Positions 13,411 through 28,200 are shown, numbered from the stretch's first letter. The stretch is DNA of 64,000 bases from Sthenelais limicola (GCA_942159475.1 OW804094.1:132852755-132916754), one strand, 5' to 3'. Notes: generated from the letters alone by a model not told the origin. Made by a program: numbers and translations.

Positions 13411-16129
13411 TAAGACTATTTCGTTTCTTTAGTAGTGCTCACGGATGTGTGCATCTGGGTATTTACTTAAGGTCTATATTTGAATAAGCTAATGATATCT
13501 AAACATTGGGTCTCCGCGGGGCCTGGAAATGTGCATTTTGGTCCAAGGGCCTGGAAAAATATATGGGCCTTGAATCCTTTTGGAATAATGATTATTAAAT
13601 GGACTGGAAATTTTCAAAGATTCAGTAACTTTACGCTTTTCCCTCTCACGCCCTTGCACTTGAGCTTTTGGAAAAGCCTGGAATTTGTTATGGCCAAAAA
13701 CGTAGAGACACTTCTTGGCTGGTTATATATATTTTTTTTTCATTGTATTAAAGGCCAATTACATAATATTTATCCGAACATTTGAAAAAATGTAGTGTAT
13801 CACTCCGTGATGTCTTCGTACGTTGCCTTATAAAAGGTCTCATTAATCGATTCAAAACCGTTACAGACTCAAAAAATAGACAATCAATTCTTGTATTGAT
13901 TACGTGATATAAGGTGAAAATTTTAAATAATATTGGCAAAATGATCCACACAATACATTGAATGTGGAAGCCGCCTAATCTGAAAATCCAAACGCTGAAG
14001 AAATTGAATAGAACGTCAGCCCAAATGTGTTGGTCGTTCTCGTTCATACTGTTATGCCAAGTACAAACTAAAAGAATGCAATCCGTTCTGAAAATGTCAG
14101 TGATCTCATCCCAATATCGTCCCTTTACCAGAGTTTTCTCTTTAATTTAAAAAAAAAGAACTGACTTGGTATGTCTCTCAGGAAGGAAACCACGGAGTTT
14201 AAAAGGATATACACTAACTTTATGTTCGAGGTATAGTTGAGCTTTTCTGTTAACAAACAAAGATTAATGATTCCTTATTCATGTTGATATCATATTTACT
14301 GCAATGCAAATTTATAGCGCCTAAATACGGCAAGTAAAGCAATAATAACGGTGGGACTTTTTTCACCTGGATTGACCAATATGACCGGTTGGGATTATGT
14401 TGCCACAGGATGGGCTGTATAAGAGGCTTCAGTCAGTCTTGGGACTGCAGTGCGCAACAAGTCACGGATACACGAAATTCAGATGCATATCTTATTAAGT
14501 GTTTGCCCTGAAATCAGTATTTTTGAAAAATTATGAAAATTTCCGAATCTCCACCAAATCCCAACATGTATAACCAAATTTCGTTAAGACTTTCAACAAC
14601 AAAAGATTCGCATAACATTGGCCAAATTTGGGGGTACCAGTATAGTCGTACCACTATAGTAGGCCTATAGGTAGTGCACATGTAAGTGTATTGTTAGACG
14701 ATTCTTAGATGAGTTTCAACTGAAGTTCGAATGGTAAATAAAGTTCTTGATAGAAAAAGCATAGAGTTATAACGAATTCAGTTTTATTTTCTCGATGCAC
14801 ATAACACTCAGTGTGGATCTCTGCCTCTCCACCCTAGGGCTTGCATTTGTGAACTAACCTTTTACATGGATATACTTGTTATAATATAATAATGTAGAAT
14901 GCATCATGTGTAACAATAGTTATGTGCAGACAACGTTCGAGGAGAGCACTTTTTTCAATTGTAATGATACAAGTGTATGCCACTATTACTGATATCATGA
15001 AGTGATGCATATGATTGATATCAGAACGTATCACCACCAGATGGACACTTCTGACCATTGACTGAACATTCTACTGTATGACACTAGGTGGCAGATCATT
15101 GGGTGTACACTGTTAAAACTCCGCGTACATAGACTAGGATTGTCGCGGGTATGTTGGCGATTTGTCGCGTTCTGTGTGCTTGTCGCGGTAAATACCGTGT
15201 GCGACCAAGCATGATGAGCGGGGCTATTGTTTTAATAACAGGTAATCTGGGTCAATGCATCCATATATACACCAGTAACACAAGAGGGTTCAGTCAGCCA
15301 CCACCTAGGCTGGGGGCAGGGAGAGTGATTAACTATAGGATTAACCATAGGCTTCTACCACAGGGCTGCGCACACCAAAAGTAATTGGAAGTAGTTCTAG
15401 GTATACTAGTAGGTATCCCAGGTAAGTATAATGCCAAATTACCCAATGTATTGTTTCAATTTTGGAGCGTTGGCTGGCCTTCCCCTGTGATATGTATTCA
15501 TATCCCTTCAAGGGGAGGCGGGAGGGGTTGCAGGGGTATGTCCCTACCCATAGATATAGACGAGATATGCTTCATTAAATCCGCGGTCTTTCTCATGTGT
15601 TATACCGTGCATATGCCTTAGACTAGGAGCTTATAAAGTATTGAAAAACTTATAAATTTCTCCTCAAACTTGACAACATATGTCAGACACACTCAACTAC
15701 AAAATAAAGGAGAGGAATAATTATTCGTCATTGATATGGTAAAGTTAATCACAACTATGTAACATATACTTAAAATGCAATGATTGCACAAGGAAACACT
15801 CTCATCTCGAATCCATAGTTATTACCGATTAGACGATTTTTTACCACCCTGGGTCAGGGTCATCATATTCATATTTACCTCCATAGAAGTCCCCACTAGA
15901 CGTTGTCACAGAGGGGATATTGTACCTTGATATTGTTCCTAAGTATGCATATCCCTATCCCTAGCACCATACCCCGTCACTGGCCGCCGGGATATTTAGC
16001 ACCAAACCCCATCACTTTATATGGTAGCGCATTGGGGGCTGTTTTGAAGGGTCTGTTTTCGTGTGGGGACGTTTTGACTGGATACCCTGCCATTGAAATG
16101 GCTGACTGACTTGTATTTTCTTGTTACAG
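13411..16129. other. Intergenic or intronic stretch, no supported gene
   Basis: No frame here has a recognisable domain. Short frames near 15151-15240 and 15385-15421 end at GT sites (such as CCCAG followed by GTAAGT at 15421) and could be exons of the gene ending at 16200, but I cannot link them with consistent phase. TAGGCCTA palindromic motifs occur near 14660. Confidence 0.4.
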
Positions 16130-16200
16130 AAGCTGGCATGAGGAAGAAACACCTCAACAAGGAAATGATGCACCAAAATGATGATTTTCTAAAAGAATAA
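16130..16200 (+). CDS. Orphan last-exon-like segment, unknown small protein
   Basis: A good acceptor (TTGTATTTTCTTGTTACAG, ending 16129) is followed by an open frame to TAA at 16198-16200: about 22 residues, AGMRKKHLNKEMMHQNDDF then LKE. AATAAA motifs near 16230 could provide the poly(A) site. The highly charged C terminus looks like the tail of a small, perhaps membrane-anchored, protein. I do not recognise the family and found no secure upstream exon, so it may be a chance frame. Confidence 0.3.
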
Positions 16201-16296
16201 TTACTTCACCCTCCCTGAAGTCAATGAATGAATAAATAAAATATTAAGCAGTATTTCGTGGGCCAATACAGGCTTGCAATGAAAGGAATGAAGACC

Positions 16297-16342
16297 GCCC
16301 CCCACCCCCACCCCCACCCCCACCACATCCCCCACCCCCACC
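16297..16342. repeat. (CCCCCA)n minisatellite
   Basis: Tandem CCCCCA/CCCCA units over about 46 bp. The complementary strand has several G-runs and so could form a G-quadruplex. Confidence 0.85.
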
Positions 16343-17009
16343 AATGCTAGTTTTGGCTTTGTCATGGTCCACCGCCCGCCGTCCTACTGGCACCTGTTAC
16401 GTCACACCCCAATGTGTTAGCTAGAAAATTAACGTGACAAGAAAAAAAGTCGTGTAGTAAGACCTGGATAGCCGTGGCATAAAAGTTGACATGTTAATAA
16501 CAGGTATAATAACGCGTCTACCATGTTATTACTCGCTACTGTGTAAGGAAACTCCATCGATATTTTCCTTTCTCTTTCTAAATAATCCTTAGCTCGAGTC
16601 TAATCTCCAAACAAAACAAATGCTAAAATACATATGATACATTCACGAATTAAATTCTGTAGTACTTATGTAATTGCACCAAGTTCCAATACACGAGCTT
16701 CATGCATAAATCAACAAACTATAACTAATTAGGTGCAGATATGTGATGTTCCGCCGGCTTAGAGAGAAGGAATCTTACTAAGTCAAAAATTCAGCAAAAG
16801 AGCTTCAAAGAAAATAACTAAATTCAATTTAAACTCCAAATAAATTGGTCGGTTTTGGGCGAACAACTACGTATGCACGCTTAATTATGTGAACAGTAAG
16901 GAATGATCCCATCTGCAAGACAGAATCTTATTGGGTTGTGATAATTTTCAATGGTTACTCCTAAACTTTCCTGTAAAGACAATGGTAGTTTGTGTTCCAA
17001 CTTCCCCCG

Positions 17010-17755
17010 TGTCATTGATTCAAATAATGTCACCCGGGGATTATATAGTGTAAGATGAAGTTTTCGTCTGTGACTGCATGAAGTTTGTACCAACACAGAA
17101 GTGTATTGTGTTGATTCAAATAACATCACTGTGGGGTTATATAGGTGTAAAATGAAGTTTTCGTCTGTGACTGTATGAAGATTGTAGGATGATTATATAG
17201 GTGTCAAATGAAGTTTTCATCAGTGACTGCATGAAGTTTGTACCAACACAGAAGAGTATTGTGTTGATTCAAATAATAGGCGGCCTCCACTATCAGCAAG
17301 TAGCGGAAGTTTGTGTTTCTAATAGAGTGGCCAATTATTGGCCGCTCTATTGGCCTTGCTACCTGCCATAGTGGAGGAGGTGCTGCAGATGAGTAACAAG
17401 TCATTGCAAATGAGTGGCAAGTCATTGGCCGCAACTTACCGTCATTGGCCGAAGAATCAAAACGTTTTGATTTCTTCGACCAATAGATTGCCATTGGCCG
17501 TTCATTGGCCACTATTTGCCACTGTGAAACAGCACGTTACCAATTGGGTTACCACTAGATTTTCTATTAGCCTCCACTTGCTGGTCATCAGTTGAAAGTG
17601 TATTGGCAACTCTATTGGCAACTCCATTAGCCACTACTTGCCGATGGTGGAGGCCCCCTATAACATCACTGCGGTGTTATATAGGTGTAAAATGAAGTTT
17701 TCATCTGACTGCATGAAGTTAGTACCAACACAGAAAAGTATTGTGTGAACAGATG
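17010..17755. repeat. Tandem repeat of about 100-bp units, split by an insertion
   Basis: Units share TATAGGTGTAAAATGAAG, TTTTCGTCTGTGACTGCATG, TTTGTACCAACACAGAAG and TTGATTCAAATAACATCACT. Whole or partial units lie at about 17013-17110, 17111-17186, 17187-17276 and, after the inserted element at 17277-17660, 17661-17755. The array is downstream of the scramblase stop codon on that gene's strand. Confidence 0.8.
17277..17660. mobile_element. 384-bp foldback DNA element with 3-bp TAA target duplication
   Basis: Ends are inverted repeats: TAGGCGGCCTCCACTATCAG at the left, and CTACTTGCCGATGGTGGAGG then CCCCCTA at the right. The interior is rich in ATTGGCC repeats. Comparison with uninterrupted units of the surrounding tandem repeat shows the empty site TTGATTCAAATAACATCACT, with TAA present on both sides of the element (17274-17276 and 17661-17663). 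A TWA duplication is typical of PIF/Harbinger elements; the family assignment is inference. No transposase is present. Confidence 0.75.
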
Positions 17756-19217
17756 AAACCACCAGACAAGATATATTATTCTTTGATCAAATTTTATTTA
17801 ATATTAAAATACCCTCACAAAAATAATCAAATGAGTAGGCATCCATGTGTATTCACCCTGTCATGCTCACTTATAAGTAGAAACTAAGTTATGTACAGTC
17901 ATAGAGATCACCAGTAAAGCAGAACCAAGAGGCGATGTAAACATCATTATACATGTTCATGTAATTACTTTAAATATTGAACTCCTACATAATTACACGC
18001 TGAGTCTAAAATCGATCCTGGTTACGATTGAAATTTGCCGTGCCTTGAACGGCCCTAATTCCCCTACATTATAATCTTAGCGCCTATTAATGGTAAACTC
18101 ATTGAATAGGCAAACATACGCTAATTTGGCTCTCCATAGTACAGCACACCATTACTATTCCTCACATGCAAATACAATACCCATGCAATTGGTACTTTCA
18201 TTCGAGAGAACTTAATTACTATAATTATGATAAGAATGAGTGCTGCATATTCCATGTCTTTGCCACCCAGCGTTCAAAATCCTATCAATTGTATTTGCAG
18301 TGGACGGACATATTTTAATTTGGGGACTATAGTGACCTTATATGAGGGGGCAGTGCTTCTTAAGGCAACGCATTCTCGTTTCTAAGATTCAAGTTCGATG
18401 TACAACTGCCATAAATGAAGACATATTATTAATCCTGTCTTTTTGCAGACTTAATAGTAACGGGGGATTACCCATAGGCCATGAGCAAGTATAGTTGGTT
18501 ATCCCTCTGCGCTCGGTGAACGACTTGAAGATATTTGCATAATTCGTTCCTGGTTTAGACCTGTTGGATACCGTTAATTTCTAGCATGACTCCTAAAGCA
18601 GTGTTTCTGTTATATCCATGCACATCGGTGGATTATTGCTGCTATCCAAAAGTGCATGGTGAATATAAAAAATCGTTCTTTAATCCTCTCAAACTAATTA
18701 CTCCTCTACTACATCATCTAGGTCTATACCTCGGAAAGGTTCTGTACAAATAACTCCTCGGACAACAATACCATTAATATGGTTAAGGTTTGCCGAGTAT
18801 AAAACACATTATTGTGTGTAGGTCTATATCTTCAACAGTTGAGGGGAGACTAAAAGCATTAATAACCTCCATTTCTGGCCTGTTGGTGCACTAATGTTGG
18901 ACCAGCAGGTCATAAATGCCGTTCATTAATCCGTATGTATCGACATATTTGAGAATGGAGCACTTGGACGAGTGTCTATAAGAGCTAAATATTTCTACAG
19001 CTAGATTCTTCCTCGGCACTTGGAACTCTTGAAAAGAAACAAATGTCTGTTCAGATTTCAACAGGTCCTTCACACAGTTGAAAAATATATAGAAAAAGCA
19101 GCCATTTTCATGATAGATACAAATGTATACTAAGCAGTTCACCAGATGTTTTGCATTACCATATCGCAGACATTATGTTATTATATTGATATTTTTATGA
19201 CAGCATCATTGGAAGTT

Positions 19218-22200
19218 TTAAGTTATTTTTGCATATTCTCGTCCTCCTGCACCGAGTTTCAATAGAAACATAAGAGAAATCCAGGCAGCTTTCATCCGGG
19301 GGTCCAATTTTTCCGGCACTGAAATTAATTAGAAAATAACATGTAACATGTCAGTTCGGATATGAAGCAATATTCCATGATAACATTCAAAATTTGTTTA
19401 TAAAATGTTAAACTGTCGCACATTTAGACCGTCCAAAAGTATATTAGGTTATTACTTGGTGATTAGCAACTCCCATGAATGATTGCAAAGTTTTATTTGA
19501 TCAGAGATTTTCACAATGATTATGAGAATCCGGGGGTCACATTTGAAGAGACTGGTACACGAAAAGAATAGTGTCCTCACTCACAGACGGTTTGTGCCAA
19601 CCGTATTATTGCAATAAATAGCTACTGATAATAAATGACTATAGTGTAACCAGTTTTCCAACTATTGGGCAGGACAATTTAGAAGTTGCATGCATCATCA
19701 GGGAGAATAGAATGAAGCTGATGATGGCTTTTCCAACCATGCAGAGATAACACCTAATTATTTTATATCTGATTTGACGTAAACATGATATATTCAATTT
19801 GGAATCACCAGTGCATACCGTGCCAATACATCTCACTTTTCGTCAACAGACCAACGGGTTAGTGTAGGGTTATTTATCATATACGCATTGCTCTGAGGAC
19901 AATTAACGTATCCAGAAGTAAATCGCCCCAGAATCTACATTTTACTGTGATAAATTAGCTGCTTGTGAGAAATAGTCAACCTCTCTCTATAGTCTATTGC
20001 ACCGCCCCCCCCCCCCCCCACACACACAAAGCTGTTGATTGTTGTGTTGACAAGCGTTGGTCAGCGCTGAGCCTGACCAACGGTAGAGTGTTGATTGGTA
20101 ATTGTTTGGCAATGTTCGTGAGCCCCCTAGAAACGGGACGGAAATCGGTAACCATATTTTTTGTTTCTTTTTTAAATATGGCCGTATGAAACAATTCCTT
20201 CGGTCCAAGTTGTAGAGTGGTATCACTGATATCGATAGAGAGTGATAATAGCGTAGTTTTACAGGGAATATACATCGGAAAACACATATCCCCTTGACAG
20301 GCCCTTGTATTATATGAGAGACCCGATTTACGGGCATCATTCGAAATGTTCTATGTATAGCTACGCTATGTAAACATAGGCGAATGGATGCCGGCCGTCT
20401 AGAAAGTATCCGCGCGAGAATTTGTGTTGTGTAGGCGTACGGTAACTGCTTGGCTGGTTAGTTTAGTAGAATATTTTCCGGCCGCTGTATTTGTTATATC
20501 GTTGGTAATAATCAAAGCTTTTAAAATTATGGTTTCGGCGACTGCAGAGCCGGGGGACCCGGCTAAACTTGGCCACTGGGAACGAGTTGACTCGGTGTTT
20601 TGCCGAAGTCTGCAGGCATCTGGCTCCGCCATCAGCCCTGCAGACAATGATACTTTAGCAGAAGAATCGATATTTCGTTACCTTTTTAATGGAATAATCG
20701 CAGAGTTTCTACATGGAATATGACAGCAATACATGCACGTGATAATCCTAGGCTAGTTGTTTTGGTTGTGCAAGTGCAAAGACGGAAGTGTCTGACCGGA
20801 AGGAGCGCTCGGCGCGCGGCCTTGACCTTGCTCAATACACTATGAGAAGCCTTATGTATCATTTCCCATGCATTTCAGTCATGTGGCCCAACTTTCACGG
20901 TCGGTCGATCGGCCGATATGCAGTCCCCATTCACGCTAGTGTTGACGTAATTTGAACGAAGATTGTCATTTACTTGTGTGCATTTCGGTTAAACTGACTT
21001 AACTCAAGTATAGCTTTGTTATTTTGCTGGCTATTGATGTTCCTGGATGGATACGTTTGTAGGAAAATGAGTGCGAGAAAGCTTTTGCAGACCCGGGGCC
21101 CCCTCTCTAATAATCGCTGTACAGTTATGGCGATGCGTTCGTAGTGTTTCGGAAATAGCATCCGCTTATCGAAATAAGCGCTTGGGCATCCGTTCGTCTA
21201 GAGTGAAGTATGCTCAGTGCATATGTGACAAGTGAGTTATGTGTGGAAGTCATGACAACCAATGCGTTTTTTTTACCAGGTTTAACGCCAAAATTCAACT
21301 TTATGACTAAAAAATGTTATCTTTTTATATTATTAAAAGATATATATGATAAAACAGTAACTCGTTGGTTTCAATCGCTTAGAATCTCCCGGTCCTTCAA
21401 CCAACCTTTTAGGTACGCTGTGTACTTAATGTGTGTTGGTAAGATTTTTAAATAATAAAATAACGCCACTATGCTTTAATATATAGTATTAAGAAACTTA
21501 CAATATGTGTTGAGAACATCCTCCCCGCTCCATTTCGGTCCCAGCACAGCATATGATGCTTCCATCGTCCCTAACTCATGCTTACCATCGCCTGTAAGAA
21601 TCTGAGGTAGCGAGATATCAGGTTTGTGTCAATGCATTAATATATATGCGTTTATGAAATCCTATAATTAAGCTTATACCTGAGTAATATAAATAAATAA
21701 GGAAATACTATAAACACCTTATATTCTCCAGAGAGGCTGCAGACTATACAACGTGGCCATTTCATCATGAGGACTCTTTCATCATCCAAGTCAAAAACCT
21801 CAAACCAGGGTAGATTCCTGTATCGCAAAACGTATACAATCAATTGTTTTATTCAACAAAGTTACCATAGAGTAATACCATAGATGTTCACGCATATATG
21901 CGGTTAAAACACTGGATATGTGGAGTTTTTCGGTGTACACCGAAATGGAAAGACTGAACATATATTTGCAGCCATAATACTAAACGGAACCACACAAACT
22001 TCTCTAAACTTTTAGTGAGATGGTTTCCAGATCTAGATGTATATAAAGATGTATATAAATGAGATCACAATACAGCTGAGAATGTAGCTTTAAATGCTCA
22101 AAACCATGAGATCAACCGAACAGTTCAAAATGGTTTTGTAGGGAGAGTGGGGAGGGGGGGGGGGGGTAGTTGTGTTGTTTTTTCAGATGTTTTTACTGTT

Positions 22201-25200
22201 CATAATTTGTCTTGCCTCTTTAGACTAGCTCCCCTTAATCAAACTGGGCTCGCCCCGGCCTTGGATTATCGCGTATATTTTAGATTATCGTGCACATTTT
22301 AATTGCCAGTATAAATTTCAGAGCAATTAATTTAAATATTTTCACCATTTCACGGTGGCCAGTAAATGGCCACAAGGGAGTCGCAGTTCTGCCGTATCTA
22401 TGGGATGCGCGCTGAGCCTTCCCGTCAATTTTATCAACAAAATATCCGTGCCATTGGTGTCCGCCAAGCGAACACGGACTGCACTAGGCCAGCATCTCAA
22501 ACACCATTTTAGATTTGTATCGTAGGCAGTTTCTAAAGAGAAGAAAATAGATATGAGTCAGTCTTTTATATTCAAATTTATATTAATCATATCACAGTAT
22601 TGATCAGTCTTTAATCGTGCATATTTTTAGAAGGGAAGCAACATAGAATATTGGTATGCATGTGCATAAATATTAAACGCCATACTTGTGTATGTCAATA
22701 AGAATATAGATATGCGCGATTTTGTATATATTTCAATAAGTACAATGAGTTTCCTCAAGCATTCATGTTTTTAATATACATATTAAATCGTGATCTAATG
22801 TAAAGGTATCGATTTATCGTATAGTTGCGATACTGGATTTGAAACCAAAGAATTGCTGTTGACATTTGAGGAAGTATTTACCTATTTGACCCTCGAAAAC
22901 CTTTATTCCGTCACCTCCATAGGCTGTGTAATGTAAGTAGCGATAACTTCCCGATTCATAAGATTCTGCATGGAAAATAAATGATACAAAATATTATGGT
23001 GCATTACCTTCATAGTCTATGCTCAGAGCTGAGAGAGTCCCTCCAAACTGAGAGAAAACCTCTCGCTCCAAACAGCAAAATGCCTTAAGATTCGCATTAG
23101 GACGCCTACTCCTGGACCAGGAAAGGCATTAGCGTATAGTAGGCGTCCACTCAATTATATACCAGTCTGATCTGATCTGAGAGGCTGTGAGCCTAGACTG
23201 TTCACAGATACTTGGTCTAGGAGCACAGACGGAGCTGTGTAGAACGACCATGGTTAATTACCCTTTCCACCACCTCCAAAATCATGTAGGTTGTGGTAAT
23301 CAATAGATAACCATTGTCCGAACATGTGATTGAATAACCGGACTTCGTTAGCAAAGATTCGACAGCGCAGTTTCGCTGCCTTAGCGATCCAAATGTGTAC
23401 ATCGCTCTTAATAATATTGGTATTCGCCTCTATAAAAGTATTTATTGCACAAGTGCGGAAATCAATATGTTATGTAAGGCTTGAGAAATACCCAGATCGC
23501 GCCAAATAACATGTGTGAAATAGACCAAAACATTATTGAAATAGGCAATTCCTGGAAACTGATTCTCGACTCTAATTAGCTGGTCAATTGGTTCTTATGG
23601 GTTTTGTGTTCTTCTGATATATTTTTTCATGGGTTCATCGTTCTTCTGATAAATTTCTCCTAACTCTCCTAATATCTTTTATTATGGGTTATGTGTTCTC
23701 CTGATGTATACTTATTACCAAATCTGATCCAACCGAAAATGTATCCAACAGCTAGGGTTGATACACCTGATACAATAACATGAAATCTCGCCAACTTACA
23801 TTGTTAGAAATACTCTTAATCATGAACCCAACATAAGATGAGAATATATGTATAATAAAAATGCCTTAAAAAGGAAGTGGTATTTTGAAAATGAATATTC
23901 GAACTCATGATATTTTAGTATATTCTTCCTTTTGAGCACACATGTGTTATAATCGTTACATGCCAGGACATTCTAGGAGATTTTTAGACTTATATATTAC
24001 TGCAGGTGGGTTTATCAGTTTTTCGATTTGTACTCTATATAATTTTATATGATTTTATAATTGTTTATCGGAAATTAAACTAAATTATAACAGTAGACAG
24101 AATTCAGGGAATTTCAATAGAAAATTGTTCCATGCATCTTGGAGAGGCATATAGATCTTGTTTCTAAAGTCGTGCATTACGCACTTCTGACTAATATACA
24201 TGATCATAAAGAATCTATGACAAGTTAACCTAACCAGACTTCTTTATGATAAATCATGCATGTAATTCGTACCACACCAACCTGCTTCTTCTTTCAGATC
24301 AGCTTTGAGCATTCCGTCACACATGAGTGGGCAAGGAACTATATCACTCCATTAGTAATGCCACGTGCTAGTTGCTAGGCAATCATCGCATTGCTCATTA
24401 ATGGTCATATAATATAATAGGGACACTTTTTTTTTAAAAAAACAACATTAGTGATGAAACCAAATCTCGAGCAAAATGTGTACCACGCCTAATTTGGCAA
24501 CATGGAATTCGTCACTTATTTTGAGGCAGCTGAGAATTGATAGATTGGATATGTTTGTTCAGCGTACAGTATTACATGAGGCTATTCTCAGCTTTGTCTG
24601 ACACATACTAAGGTTATTAAGAAATTTACACTGTGATTGTTATTACTCCTAAACACCTTCGAATGATATAAATGTATGTGTTTTGACATGGTAGGCCTAT
24701 TTAAAATAAGTCCGAATTTCATTTAGAGCCAGAATTGAGCAGTGTAATTTCTATATGATGTATTATATTAACAGGATAAATCAAAATGTTTTTTGTCCTG
24801 TTTCAGATCTGAGGTCTAGACTCTAGTCTATTATTCCTAACAAATCCATATACACGTATAGTGGTAAGATCGCGATAACCTCCACCAGACGCAATTAACG
24901 TGCTCGGAACAAGTACACAAATTATATTTACAGCGCATATATAATCATCATCAATTTAAAACTTACAAACGTTTTGGTTATGTCATCAACAAGATCAACA
25001 TCGTTTACATTTGCTTATCGTAATATAGTTCATCATCATAGTGGCGTTTTTTCTCTTTCGCAAAGTTGTTTATACGACCTGGTTCTAATATAATATAATT
25101 TGGTACTTCTGGTTTGAAAATGATTTTTTTAATTTACTCGAATGAAATGATTATGAACAGATTATATAAACATACTACTGAAGGGTAGCAGGATATTTTG

Positions 25201-28200
25201 CGACCCGGAAAATAGTGTTAACCCAGAGTTTAAACAGAGAATAATGCTTTATGGGAAATTTTAAATAAAAATGTTATACGCTACCTCAACACTAGGTGAT
25301 CAGAGGTCCCTATAAGAGTACTTGGTGTGTGTGTGTGTGTGGTGGGGGGGGGGGGGTCATACTTACACTAATGCAAATAATTTAATCAATATTTAATTCT
25401 ATTAAAATTATTTAAACGTTAACACTTGACACAATATATCATCCGTCACCAGGGATGTAATTATGCTAAATATAAACTGTTATAGATCATTTTGTCATAG
25501 AATGCAAACATGTTTATGTCTAGTATTGACTTCCAAGAATAACATCAACGTATTTATGTTTGGGTCAAGCTTAGCATTTGTGGTAATAGTATTTTCCGTG
25601 TCGCTGACTCTTCCACTACACTTAAGGACTCTCTTCCCTACTTTTCATCAGTTTGCTTGTGTTTATACCATAATTATACTATGGTATTCTCCCATTGCTT
25701 TAATTTAGGCGACATTTATTTACGTCTCACATTTGATTTCGACAGGGATGTTTTGAACACCATATTTCTAGCGTTCCCTCGAATATTTACACTGCCTGTC
25801 ATTATGGTTTGGGACACCCCCGAAGGTGACTGGGTCATTTCCAAGCCAACATAATTTAAACTCATATAATTATGATACGGATGTATTCGAGGTCCGGTTC
25901 TTGGAATATCAATCAACAGTGTCTAACAATAATGATTAACCATTTATTTGTCATACATAAAGCATGAGTATAAAAGTAAATAGACTATTACAATAGGGAA
26001 CCGTTATCCGAAATGAACCCAATATTAAAATTGACCCATGTTAACGAGCATGTTTATTGTACCTATCGGCTTTTGGATGACAACGAGGTGAAATGAAATG
26101 TTTTGATAATACTAAACAACGAGACGCTCAACTTTAAATGAAATTAGTGTTTAAATCAATTTGTGATCACGAGTATGTTGAATGTCGCCATATTAGTTGA
26201 GCTTACCACGGCGACCTATGCACTATATAAACCATTTTCTCAATATACATATTTAGCCACATTTTATTTTATTCAAAAAATAGGCCCACCATCTCCCATC
26301 AATATTAGTGTTTGTATACTCTGTCAGACCCTAAGTGATGCACGAGGGGAAGGTGTTTTATATACCATACACATATCTTGCATGCATAACACATAAGATG
26401 TCTATTTACATTGGAGCACAGTTAAATAGGAATTAAAACCTCATTGAATCAATTGCAATTGTAGCTTTATCCTTCAAAGCTGTTTCTTATATAATTTGAG
26501 GTCCTTTTCATTGATACAATTCCTAAAGTCCTAGGGATGGGAATAAATTGAATAAATTAAAAAGGGGGGGGGGGTTGCCTTAATAGGGCATCAGTGTCCC
26601 ACTTAGGGGGTTGTATAGCTGGGGCGACTGAACCAAACTGGTCATAATTACGGGTTGGTGGCATTACTGAGATGGACTTTGCTTTCAATGCACTCCTAAA
26701 CGTAAGGAATTTAATTTTCTTCTCTGTTTAAATGTTTTTGTTGGCCACATATTTGAACACAGTTAGGCTACAGAACTACGCATAATCAAGTACGTGATTT
26801 TTTCCCCATTTCACTTTGAATATTTTTACTAAGAAACTATGTCGATGTCGATAGTTTTCCAAAGTCCTACTTTTTCCGATCTCGTGTAATACTACAAAAT
26901 GACACGTTTGTATGAAACTTTCTATAAAAAGTGACCACATGGAAATATGGGAGGCACTGCGGATCATTAACGTCAACTGGAGACATGGGCGTTTTTCTAA
27001 GAGTTCTCTCAACCCCATACTCCGAACCGAATAGCAATTAAGGCTCGGAAGTGAAGCCATATGTATTTGAATAGCTCCTGGCTTAGTACGAAAATGAATT
27101 AATAGACAGTGAAGACTGGAGTGGGCGTATACTGTAGTATGGATAAATATACTAGCACAATACAATATTCATTGATTGCTATATGTATAAATATTGTAAT
27201 TGTTGGCCTGTTGGCCAGCCAAGAAACTATTCATTCTATATATACCTCGACCATGGCCTTCGCAGAAAGTAACATTCTTTGTCTAACACGAGAGGTTGCT
27301 GATACGTTTACGCAACATGCATTAATTACCTTCTTATGCAAGTTGTTCATTACTGAATAAGCCAGTTCTTTAACATTGATATTCTACATTCACTTATATA
27401 GGTGGCAAGTACTACTGCGCATAAAATCTATCAGATTTTTTTGTTAGCACACCATTGTTTCCACGAAGCGTGTATATACAATTTATGGAAATAGACACGT
27501 ACGACACACCCTTTCATTTGGAAACACAGGGCGCCAAGGATCCACGTGTACGCACCCATGTGCACTAATGTCCGCGAATAAAATGCCTCTAGAATATTCA
27601 TGCAAATTGCCATGCATAATGCATCGATATGTTCCGTCGGTCCCCAACAATGGGCCATGGCCGCATAATGGCGTCATGGAGCTAATCATAAAAATATACA
27701 AAAAGTAATGTTCTATTATCAATGGTCTGCTTACGTCACTAGTGCTCAAAACGCGATGTTGCTCAACTTCTGCATGGGCTATATTTCATTATGCATCATT
27801 GTATGGCGATGTTTGTTTTGATACGTGTTTACATGCCTCGATACACATAGCTGTTTGATACTGTGAAAACTAAAGCCCCGGAACAGGGAAATATTTCCAC
27901 AAAATATACGATTTCAACTCGAGGCATAATGCAACGATGCACTTCAAAATCCGACCATCATATTTGTATATTATATCTCTGTGTTCTTTTTGTATTATGT
28001 TTTTCAATATTTATCCTGATGCATTATAATTCTCATAAAATCGGTAAGTTTTAGAACCACTGGCACTTGAAAATCACATTTGGAAACAGATATTTTTACA
28101 CTAGTAATTGTTATTAAACATATTAAACCCACCTGTCATCCACTCGTGGTGAAGCCTCACTGTAGACAGGCGCTCGAATACTTTGGGTACAGTAACATCA

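Noticed and set aside
26776..27165. 129-codon minus-strand frame
   Set aside because: No domain, no splice context, and composition typical of chance open frames.
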